Positions 57,445-64,000 of a stretch of 64,000 nt of DNA are shown piece by piece. The translations under genes were made by a program, and so were the position numbers. The notes under the pieces are model-generated. The model saw nothing but the letters and a program-made list of their open reading frames with translations, was not told where the DNA came from and searched no databases. The DNA comes from Treponema denticola. GTDB taxonomy: Bacteria > Spirochaetota > Spirochaetia > Treponematales > Treponemataceae. The stretch is taken from assembly GCF_024181405.1 (NCBI RefSeq), contig NZ_CP051302.1, positions 868,001-932,000 on the forward strand, read 5' to 3'. The stretch's first letter is position 1. Each line of letters begins with the position of its first letter.

Positions 57445-58116
57445 ATGCGTAAAGCTATGATTTCTTTTTGTTTTATTTTTTGTTCTTTTTTTCTGTTTGC
57501 AGGCGATATTGCAACCTTTGTTAATTTAGGTTTTTCGGCTGACGGAAGTAAATTTGCTTTCGGGCAATACGGATTAACCGATCAAACCTACCGTGCCTAT
57601 GCAGAAATTTATGGGGTAGATGTAGCAGAAAATAAGTTTTTACCTTCAGGACGCTTTATAACAAGTCCGACATCTGAAACGGCAGATAAAGACAGTAAAA
57701 ATATATTTTTAAGCCTTTTGGATAGGGCAAATCCTTCTCTTTTAAAATGGAAGATAAGCGATAAAAACGAGGGAAGGGCTATTTATGCAGCTACGGATTC
57801 TACAATAAACGAAACTACCTTGATTTTTAAAGACTTTGAAACCAATGACGAGTATAAGGTGATGCTGTATAAGGATAAAAAATCCAATTTAGAAGCTTCT
57901 TTCTATATTGAAGTCGAAATCATCAAACCTAACGGCAATAAGATAAAAAAAGCAGCCGGTCAAAAAGGAAAAACCAGATCAGGAGTGCGGGACTACGCAA
58001 TAAAAAAAGTAATTATCGATAACACAAACACAAGCCTCATCTTTGTAATCGAAAAACATCAATATGATAAACTTGGAAACTCCATCCGCTACATGGTAGA
58101 AACTATTAAGCTATAA
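57445..58116 (+). CDS. DUF2259-type secreted protein
   Basis: The 223-residue protein has a signal peptide (residues 1-19, ending FLFAG) and the DUF2259 start DIATFVNLGFSADGSKFAFGQYGLTDQTYRAYAEIYGVDV. The family is known from spirochaetes; the function is unknown. The C-terminal half is basic and strand-rich (KVIIDNTNTSLIFVIEKHQYDKLGNSIRYMVETIKL). A GAGAGG ribosome site is present. A terminator-like hairpin follows. Confidence 0.75.
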   Translation: MRKAMISFCFIFCSFFLFAGDIATFVNLGFSADGSKFAFGQYGLTDQTYRAYAEIYGVDVAENKFLPSGRFITSPTSETADKDSKNIFLSLLDRANPSLLKWKISDKNEGRAIYAATDSTINETTLIFKDFETNDEYKVMLYKDKKSNLEASFYIEVEIIKPNGNKIKKAAGQKGKTRSGVRDYAIKKVIIDNTNTSLIFVIEKHQYDKLGNSIRYMVETIKL

Positions 58117-58158
58117 CTCTCCTAATCAATTGACAGTAATCTTTTAATGTTCTATAAT

Positions 58159-58190
58159 TACCCCCAAGAATAACTTTTGGGGGTATTTTT
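58159..58190 (+). promoter_or_regulatory. Hairpin that is both terminator-like and abuts the fumarase start
   Basis: TACCCCCAA (58159-58167) pairs with TTGGGGGTA (58177-58185), and TTTTT follows. The right arm carries the only Shine-Dalgarno-like bases (GGGGG) for the fumarase ATG at 58195, so the stem would hide it. Confidence 0.6.
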
Positions 58191-58194
58191 GAGT

Positions 58195-59040
58195 ATGCAC
58201 ATTGTAGAAGCAAAAAAAATTACGGAAGAGGTTAAAAGGATGGCTATTGAAGCCGCTTATTATCTTCCTCAAGATGTATTGACAAGTTTAAAGATGTCGC
58301 GGGAAGCCGAAAAATGGAGCTTAGCCCGTGATACTCTCGACCAGATTATAGAAAACGCCGATATTGCAAAAAATACGAATTCGCCCATGTGCCAAGATAC
58401 GGGAATGGCCGTAGTTTTTGTTACGATTGGGCAAGACGTTCACATTGAAGGCGGCTATATTGAAGATGCTATAAATGAGGGCGTAAGACAGGGCTATACG
58501 GAAGGTTATTTAAGAAAATCCGTTGTTGCCGATCCCGTTTACAACAGGGTAAACACAAAGGATAATACACCTGCCGTAATCCATTATAATATCGTACCCG
58601 GCGATAAACTTCATATTATGTTTGCAGGAAAGGGCTTCGGCTCAGAGAACATGTCCCGCCTTGGAATGCTTAAACCCTCCGACGGCCTTGAGGGGGTAAA
58701 AAAATTCATATTGGAAACTGTAGAACTTGCAGGCCCTAACCCCTGTCCTCCCATAGTTGTAGGTGTAGGAATAGGCGGTACCGTAGATAAGGTAACCTTA
58801 ATAGCAAAAAAAGCCTTGATGAGACCTATGGATAGTTATAATCCCGATCCTTTCTATGCAGACCTCGAAAAAGAAATGCTTGAGAAAGTCAACGCCTTAG
58901 GTATAGGCCCCCAAGGTTACGGAGGCAAGACTACGGCTTTAAGGGTTTTAATCGAAACCTATCCCACACATATTGCAGGTCTTCCTATTTGTGTAAATAT
59001 AAACTGTCATGCAACACGCCATAAGGAAGTTACTTTATAA
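58195..59040 (+). CDS. Class I fumarate hydratase (or tartrate dehydratase), alpha subunit
   Basis: The 281-residue subunit has the class I fumarase pattern: NTNSPMCQDTGMAVVFVTIG (Cys 66), NMSRLGMLKPSDGLEGVKKFILETV, GPNPCPPIVVGVGIGGT and INCHATRHKEV, giving three cysteines for a labile 4Fe-4S cluster. The enzyme hydrates fumarate to malate; tartrate dehydratase cannot be excluded by sequence alone. The ATG at 58195 follows GGGGGT; the upstream frame start at 58177 lies in the hairpin and is not supported. The beta subunit gene follows. Confidence 0.9.
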   Translation: MHIVEAKKITEEVKRMAIEAAYYLPQDVLTSLKMSREAEKWSLARDTLDQIIENADIAKNTNSPMCQDTGMAVVFVTIGQDVHIEGGYIEDAINEGVRQGYTEGYLRKSVVADPVYNRVNTKDNTPAVIHYNIVPGDKLHIMFAGKGFGSENMSRLGMLKPSDGLEGVKKFILETVELAGPNPCPPIVVGVGIGGTVDKVTLIAKKALMRPMDSYNPDPFYADLEKEMLEKVNALGIGPQGYGGKTTALRVLIETYPTHIAGLPICVNINCHATRHKEVTL

Positions 59041-59054
59041 GGGAGGAAGGAAAA

Positions 59055-59618
59055 ATGTCTGAGATGAAAAAACTTACAACACCATTTACAAGGGAAGATT
59101 TAAAAGATGTTAAGGCCGGAGATATTGTTTTATTAAACGGCTATATTTATACGGGAAGAGATGCAGCTCACAAACGCCTATGCGAACTTTTAGAAAAGGG
59201 AGAAAAACTCCCCATAGATGTAAAGGGGGCTGTCATGTACTATGTAGGACCGAGTCCTGCAAAGCCCGGAGAGCCCATAGGTTCTGCAGGGCCTACAACC
59301 AGTTACCGAATGGATGCCTATACACCTCAGCTTTTAGATGAGGGGCTTATGGCTATGGTCGGAAAAGGAAAAAGAAACGATGAGGTAGTTGCAAAAATAA
59401 TAGAACATGGAGCTTGTTATTTTGCCGCCATAGGAGGAGCCGCTGCCTTGATTAAAAGCCGAATTAAATCGGCTGAGGTTATCTGCTATGAAGATTTGGG
59501 AGCTGAAGCTGTCCGTAAGCTATATGTTGAAGACTTTCCCGTAACCTGCATAATCGATTCCAAGGGGAACAACCTTTATAAACTGGGACGCGAAGAATAC
59601 TTAAAAAGCCTAAACTAA
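59055..59618 (+). CDS. Class I fumarate hydratase (or tartrate dehydratase), beta subunit
   Basis: The 187-residue subunit has GDIVLLNGYIYTGRDAAHKRL, YYVGPSPAKPGEPIGSAGPTTSYRMD and ACYFAAIGGAAALI, the family's substrate-binding elements. It follows the alpha gene by 14 bases, with GGGAGGAAGG as ribosome site. Two-subunit class I fumarases occur widely in anaerobes. The product could feed malate or succinate metabolism. Confidence 0.92.
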   Translation: MSEMKKLTTPFTREDLKDVKAGDIVLLNGYIYTGRDAAHKRLCELLEKGEKLPIDVKGAVMYYVGPSPAKPGEPIGSAGPTTSYRMDAYTPQLLDEGLMAMVGKGKRNDEVVAKIIEHGACYFAAIGGAAALIKSRIKSAEVICYEDLGAEAVRKLYVEDFPVTCIIDSKGNNLYKLGREEYLKSLN

Positions 59619-59624
59619 AGGTAG

Positions 59625-60656
59625 ATGACTAATTTACAAAAAATTAACCTAGAGCTTAAAAGTCAAAAAGAAAAATTTACAGCTCTTTTAAAAGAAAATG
59701 GCCTTATTGCGGACTCCCTTGAAAGTGTTTACGGCATTTTTGATGAAGCCGACAATTTGGCCGCTTGCGGAGGGCGGGAAAAAAATATCTTAAAATGCTT
59801 TGCCGTAAAAGATGAATTTAAGGGCCTCGGTCTTACCGATGAGATTTTATCGGCCCTCTTAAAAGACGCTTACGGAGAAGGTTATAAGTTCTTTTTTATA
59901 TTTACAAAAAGATCAAGCGTTTCTTTTTTTACGGGAGCAGGTTTTATAAACTTAGCCTCATCGGATGATTCTTCCTTATTATACAGGGGAGAAAAAACCG
60001 TAGAGGAGGTTTTAAAGAATGAGCTTTTTCCTTATTGCCCCGACAGTATACTTGAAAGTATAAGCGATGAGGGAAATGCAGCCATAGTTATGAATGCAAA
60101 TCCCTTTACCCTCGGCCACAGATATTTAATAGAAAAAGCCTTAGACTATTGCGGAAGCAAGAGCCGCCTTTTTGTTTTTGCCGTTGAGACCGACAAAAGT
60201 TTTTTTTCTTTTAATGACCGTTTTATGCTTATCAAAAAAAATACGGACGACTTAAAAAATGTAGTAGTGCTTCCCTCATCTCAATTTTTAATAAGCGGAG
60301 CAACATTTCCGTCCTATTTTTTAAAAGAAAAAAGTTTAATAAGCAAAAATCAAACCCAGCTTGATGCAAGGATATTTTTAAAATACTTTGTACCTCTTTT
60401 TAATATTAAAATTCGCTTTTTGGGAGAAGAACCCTTAGACCCGAGTACCGAAATATATAATCAAACTCTATTGAATGAACTCCCTCCTCAATGTGAGGTA
60501 AAAATAATTAAGCGTAAAAAAACTCAAAATCAGCAAATCATTTCCGCAACGCAAGTTCGAAAGGCATTTCAAAATAATAGTCTTGAAGAAGTACGTTCCT
60601 TTTTACCGGAAATAACTTATAATTTTTTAAGGTCTTTAAAACAAAAAACTAATTGA
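59625..60656 (+). CDS. citC: [Citrate (pro-3S)-lyase] ligase CitC
   Basis: CitC acetylates the prosthetic group of citrate lyase ACP. The protein has an N-terminal GNAT-like part (LAACGGREKNILKCFAVKDEFKGLGLTDEILSALL) and a nucleotidyltransferase domain with AIVMNANPFTLGHRYLIEKAL (HxGH-type motif) and SATQVRKAF. The 343-residue length fits. It starts 6 bases after the fumarase beta stop and forms one transcription unit with citXG. No citrate lyase subunits (CitD/E/F) are in the window. Confidence 0.9.
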   Translation: MTNLQKINLELKSQKEKFTALLKENGLIADSLESVYGIFDEADNLAACGGREKNILKCFAVKDEFKGLGLTDEILSALLKDAYGEGYKFFFIFTKRSSVSFFTGAGFINLASSDDSSLLYRGEKTVEEVLKNELFPYCPDSILESISDEGNAAIVMNANPFTLGHRYLIEKALDYCGSKSRLFVFAVETDKSFFSFNDRFMLIKKNTDDLKNVVVLPSSQFLISGATFPSYFLKEKSLISKNQTQLDARIFLKYFVPLFNIKIRFLGEEPLDPSTEIYNQTLLNELPPQCEVKIIKRKKTQNQQIISATQVRKAFQNNSLEEVRSFLPEITYNFLRSLKQKTN

Positions 60657-60669
60657 TACCGGAGAAAAG

Positions 60670-61965
60670 ATGAGTTTATCTTTATTGGAAAAAAGAGAAA
60701 AAACCGACTTTTTTGAAAAAGAACTTTTAAGCCGTTTTCCTTTTAAAACACTTGTAGTAATCAGGGCCAATATTCCGGGAGGAAAGAAGGGCTCAATCGA
60801 ATCGAATTGGATTGTATACCGCATTTTTTTGGAATGTAAAAAAAAGATGGCTCCGCTAAAAATTTTTCATTCCTACACCGATGAAGAAGGCTTAATCTTT
60901 TTTTTGATTGTAGATGCTCCGCCCTTGGAAGTGAAGGCTTTAAGCATAAAAATTGAAGATGATGAAGCCCTAGGCCGCCTTGCCGATATCGATGTTTTAA
61001 CTGCGAAAAAACTTTTTTCGCGTAATGATTTTTCCCATGAGAATAAGAGGCGGAAATGTTTTTTATGCGAAAAAGATGCCGTTATTTGTGCGAGGAACCG
61101 CACCCATTCCCAAAAAGAAATAATGGATTTTATCTTAAAAAAAGTTCATGAAGATTGGTTTTACGATGGAGATATTTTTGAACTTTTGGGTAATTTAACC
61201 GAAAGCTCCCTCCTTGCAGAGCTTTGCCGTCCATTGGGCTTCGGCTGTGTTACGGCTAATTCCCAAGGCTCCCACAGAGATATGGATTTTTTACTCATGC
61301 TAAAATGTATTCCTTTAATAGGGAGTGCAATTAAAAATTTAAGCGGAAAAGATTGCGAATCCTTTGAGGCCTTGCGTGAATACGGGAAAAAACAAGAAAA
61401 AAAACTTTTCGATTTAACGGGCGGGGTAAACACCTATAAGGGTGCCTTATTTTTGCTTCTTATCTTAAATGCCTGTACCTTCCGTATAATAAAAGAAAAA
61501 AAAGCCTTTACCGATTTAAGCAAAGAAATTGCAGACTTTTCTCTTCCCCTAAAAAAAGATTTTGAGCTTAAAGCCTGCTCCCCGTCTTCTTTACAAGCCT
61601 TTAATAATTTGGGGAGTGGGGGAGTGAGGGGCTTAGCCCTTTCAGGTTTTGCAGAACACTTTCAAAATTGGCTACCCCTCTATAAAAAAACTTTTTCGGA
61701 AGGCGGGGACTTTGTAAAAATTATTGTTAAGATGATTGAAACTACCTGCGATACTACAATTATAAAACGCAAGGGCGAAAAAGCCCTACTTGAAGTACAA
61801 AAAAAAGCTCACAGTCTCCTTTGCATAGAGGAAGGGCCGGCTCAAGAAAGAGCTATAAAAGAATTTTCCGAATGGTGCGAAAAAAACAATATCTCCACAG
61901 GCGGAACGGCAGATAAGATTATTATTTTGTATAATCTGAAGCTGATAAGGGAGAGTTTTGTTTGA
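60670..61965 (+). CDS. Fused CitX-CitG protein for citrate lyase prosthetic group synthesis and transfer
   Basis: Residues 1-145 are CitX-like (apo-citrate lyase phosphoribosyl-dephospho-CoA transferase: LLEKREKTDFFEKELLSRFPFKTLVVIRANIPGG, FLCEKDAVICARNRTHSQKEI). Residues 150-431 are CitG-like (triphosphoribosyl-dephospho-CoA synthase: TANSQGSHRDMDFLLMLKC, GVNTYKGALFLLLIL, CDTTIIKRKG). Such fusions are known in other bacteria. It follows citC by 13 bases. The CitX segment starts with a normal N-terminus, so this is not a frameshifted pair. Confidence 0.85.
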   Translation: MSLSLLEKREKTDFFEKELLSRFPFKTLVVIRANIPGGKKGSIESNWIVYRIFLECKKKMAPLKIFHSYTDEEGLIFFLIVDAPPLEVKALSIKIEDDEALGRLADIDVLTAKKLFSRNDFSHENKRRKCFLCEKDAVICARNRTHSQKEIMDFILKKVHEDWFYDGDIFELLGNLTESSLLAELCRPLGFGCVTANSQGSHRDMDFLLMLKCIPLIGSAIKNLSGKDCESFEALREYGKKQEKKLFDLTGGVNTYKGALFLLLILNACTFRIIKEKKAFTDLSKEIADFSLPLKKDFELKACSPSSLQAFNNLGSGGVRGLALSGFAEHFQNWLPLYKKTFSEGGDFVKIIVKMIETTCDTTIIKRKGEKALLEVQKKAHSLLCIEEGPAQERAIKEFSEWCEKNNISTGGTADKIIILYNLKLIRESFV

Positions 61966-62060
61966 CAGAGCTTATAAGAATGGAATAAAAAATAAGCCCT
62001 AAAAACGCTAAGACTCTTTAATATCTTCACTTTAAGTTCCCTATTAATTTAGCCGATACT

Positions 62061-63524
62061 ATGAACATGGGCAGTTTTAATATAAACTTTAAAAAATATA
62101 TTTTTATTTTGTTTTTTTCTCTTTCTTTTTTTTCCGTTTATTCTGATGATGATATTAAGGAGTCTTATGACAGCGAATTTTTAAAGGTTGATGATGGGCT
62201 GATTCCTCTGGTTCCTTTAGATAGAGTGCCCGATTCCGCCTTGGTTAGAAGGGATATTGCAAAATCATGGCTTTTAGCGGCTCCTGAAGAAATTGCCTCC
62301 CGGCATTTACACATTGACGCGGATTCGGCCGGAAACCTTTTTAAAATAAGATCGGTATATCTAAAAGAGAAAAAGCTTCTTGCCGTAGTTATAAGCCCCA
62401 TCGATACCGAGTTTTCAAACCTCGAAAAGGTTCCGCAAGGGACATGGATTTTATACCGGAATTATGAAACCGGAGCGCCCGAATGTATTAAAATTTATCC
62501 GCGTGAAAATCCTGAACTTTATTTAAGCATAAGACCTTCATCATCAAAAGATAAATCGCTTATAAGTATTTGTCTTTTTAATACTTATGTCAGAAAAGAT
62601 ATTTCCGTAGGTATTCCTTTTGAGAATTTATATTATTTATCTCTTTTAAAACTAAGGGACATTACAAAGGATATGCTCCCTTGGGATATCTTTAATCCGC
62701 CTATTTTTTATAACGGTGTTGAAGCGGCATCAGATACAATTCGGGAAAGGTTAAAGACCTTGGTTTATATTCAAGACGGAGCCTTTGACGAATTCGGTAA
62801 GCCTGTCCATTTAATGGACGGAAGGCCTCAGACTGAAGATGATATTGTTAAAGCCGTTCGGCCCGACCAAAGGCTTAAAGACGTAAAGGGCGGTGTAAAC
62901 TGTTCAGGTTTTGCCAAATGGATAGTGGACGGAATGATTCGGCCCATCGCAGGGCAGGGTATCTTTATTAAAAGCCTTAAAACCGAAACTGATGTGCCTG
63001 ATACTTATTTTACCAAGCCTTACAAAGAAAGAGAACTCTATTTCGGTCTTGAGTGGATACGCAATCTTGCGGCTGCAGCCTTAAGCTTAAACGTAAAGCG
63101 TACTGTAAAGCCCATAGGCTCAGGAGTTGATGTTACGGTTGAACCCTTTGCTCTTGTGCCTCCCATAAAGCAAAAGAATGTAAAAGAAGATTTTGCTTCG
63201 TTTAAGGGATATGAAAAAACAGCGGGTTATCAGACTTCGTATTTGCAAGCTCTCCTTTATTACCTTGCCATAAGCGAGCCGGGGCATTTTTATTTAGGAG
63301 CAGTAAGCCGGACTGCAAGCCCGGAAAAAGGAAGTCCCCCTCTTAGACAATATCACCATATTGCAGCTTTTTTCCCTTATTTTGACGTTTTCGGTAATTT
63401 TCATATTGATGTTTACGAAAGCGGAAAAGAAACTTCAATAGAGCAATTTATGAGTTTGAACTCTGATGCCTTTACAGCCTTGGTCAGAATCAGGGCTCCC
63501 CAACCCGGAGTATTCAATCCATAA
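62061..63524 (+). CDS. Secreted protein with an NlpC-like Cys motif
   Basis: The 487-residue protein has a signal peptide (residues 1-28, ending FFSVYSDD). Residues 273-283 read GGVNCSGFAKW, close to the DCSG(F/L)V motif of NlpC/P60 amidases, and a histidine pair occurs in YHHIAAFFPYFDVFGNFHID near residue 440. The remainder is strand-rich without recognised domains. If active, it could cut peptidoglycan cross-bridges in the periplasm; this is inference from short motifs. The start has no clear ribosome site. Confidence 0.6.
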   Translation: MNMGSFNINFKKYIFILFFSLSFFSVYSDDDIKESYDSEFLKVDDGLIPLVPLDRVPDSALVRRDIAKSWLLAAPEEIASRHLHIDADSAGNLFKIRSVYLKEKKLLAVVISPIDTEFSNLEKVPQGTWILYRNYETGAPECIKIYPRENPELYLSIRPSSSKDKSLISICLFNTYVRKDISVGIPFENLYYLSLLKLRDITKDMLPWDIFNPPIFYNGVEAASDTIRERLKTLVYIQDGAFDEFGKPVHLMDGRPQTEDDIVKAVRPDQRLKDVKGGVNCSGFAKWIVDGMIRPIAGQGIFIKSLKTETDVPDTYFTKPYKERELYFGLEWIRNLAAAALSLNVKRTVKPIGSGVDVTVEPFALVPPIKQKNVKEDFASFKGYEKTAGYQTSYLQALLYYLAISEPGHFYLGAVSRTASPEKGSPPLRQYHHIAAFFPYFDVFGNFHIDVYESGKETSIEQFMSLNSDAFTALVRIRAPQPGVFNP

Positions 63525-63544
63525 AATCAGCTGCTTATTAAAAA

Positions 63545-64000
63545 TCAGTTGTTTATTACTTGAGGCAGGGCCTTATCTCCCATTTTATTTTTTAATAAAA
63601 AGGCTAGGGCAGTTCCCGTTAAAAGTCCTAAAAAAAGCCCTCCTACAGCCGCTTTTTCGGTGTAAAAAATGAGGTAGGAGCTCAAACTGAAAACAAAGGC
63701 TAAAAGTAAGGGAAGAATAACAGAAGAAAGGGTTTGAATCCGTGTTTGGGTTTCATTAATTTCTACAATAACGAAGTCTCCCTTTTTTAAATTTCTTCCG
63801 CTATTGTTTAAGGCCGTAATCTTATTTCCGCTGACTGCCAAAAGCCCCTTTTCCTTATTTTTGCCGGCAAAACCGCAGCCTCCGCAAGTTGCACAGCTTT
63901 TTACCGCATAGCAATCTTTTTGTTTTATGGAGCAGGCGTTTTCGGTCTTTGAATTATCCAAATCTATGTTTATCTTTTCTACATTGTTTTTATCAGTCCA
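63545..64000 (-). CDS. RseC/MucC-type membrane protein (5' end beyond window)
   Basis: The protein shows an N-terminal Cys-rich segment (ACSIKQKDCYAVKSCATCGGCGF), a strand-rich part with LKKGDFVIVEINE, two hydrophobic segments and a short basic tail, as in RseC/MucC proteins of the SoxR-reducing and Rnf-linked groups. The frame stays open through the edge: a TTG at 63961 could initiate, but the upstream codons to 64000 continue without stop, so the true start probably lies outside. RseC proteins are often near Rnf/Nqr genes, which would lie beyond the window. Confidence 0.7.
   Translation of the reverse strand, partial: WTDKNNVEKINIDLDNSKTENACSIKQKDCYAVKSCATCGGCGFAGKNKEKGLLAVSGNKITALNNSGRNLKKGDFVIVEINETQTRIQTLSSVILPLLLAFVFSLSSYLIFYTEKAAVGGLFLGLLTGTALAFLLKNKMGDKALPQVINN

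Noticed and set aside
60670-61965. citX and citG as two genes joined by a sequencing error
   Set aside because: The fused order is known in other bacteria, and no ribosome site or start is visible at the junction.

Overview
The window reads as chromosomal DNA of an oral-type spirochaete, most likely Treponema denticola or a close relative. The basis is: AT-rich coding sequence; two adjacent periplasmic-flagellin (FlaB) genes beside flaG and fliD; a cheA-cheW/R-cheX-cheY operon whose CheW is fused to a CheR-like domain; the treponemal lipoprotein Tpd (Tp34/P19 family) next to an FTR1 permease; and many secreted proteins with no family I recognise. Gene order agrees with what I remember of T. 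denticola and T. pallidum, but no database search was done.

Layout. 1-4.9 kb (minus): two DUF115/MAF-type proteins (one cut by the window edge), an unknown protein and a 795-residue extremely acidic protein. 5-9.3 kb: a DivIC/FtsB-like protein, TsaC, an unknown secreted protein, SmpB, a signal-peptidase-I-like protein lacking both catalytic residues, and HemW. 9.3-17.2 kb (minus): a flagellar block, flaB1, flaB3, then flaG-fliD-two unknowns-tsaE-tsaB-HD-GYP. Both flagellin leaders carry a hairpin presenting GGA in its loop, resembling a CsrA site. 17.2-26.8 kb: housekeeping genes (NrnA, an acetyltransferase, Xaa-Pro aminopeptidase, YebC, GAPDH) and two linked secreted, probably membrane-barrel proteins. 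26.9-31.7 kb: the chemotaxis operon. 31.7-37.3 kb: a degenerate response regulator, an SMC-type ATPase with no recognisable hinge, and two envelope proteins. 37.4-47.8 kb: PurB, a CapA-like lipoprotein, pyruvate phosphate dikinase with a Lys/Ala-rich tail, AroH-type chorismate mutase, tRNA-Glu, Rho, L31, NfeD and two-subunit L-serine dehydratase.

47.9-57.3 kb is the most system-like region: ten co-directional genes encoding a DUF4418 membrane protein, two ABC ATPases, three MacB/FtsX-type permeases, FTR1, Tpd/P19, a DUF2318 membrane protein and an FMN-binding lipoprotein. This matches the FTR1-P19 iron-uptake systems of other bacteria, with an FMN-binding lipoprotein where thioredoxin-like genes occur in Campylobacter. 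Two promoters with identical -35 and -10 boxes drive it, and an internal hairpin lies after tpd.

57.4-64 kb: a DUF2259 secreted protein, a two-subunit class I fumarase, citrate lyase ligase and a CitX-CitG fusion (no citrate lyase subunits in the window), a secreted protein with an NlpC-like Cys motif, and an RseC-like protein cut by the right edge. There is no CRISPR array, prophage, insertion sequence or rRNA. The only gene-free stretch over 300 bases (43365-43768) holds a palindromic repeat, the tRNA gene with its promoter and terminator, and the rho promoter.
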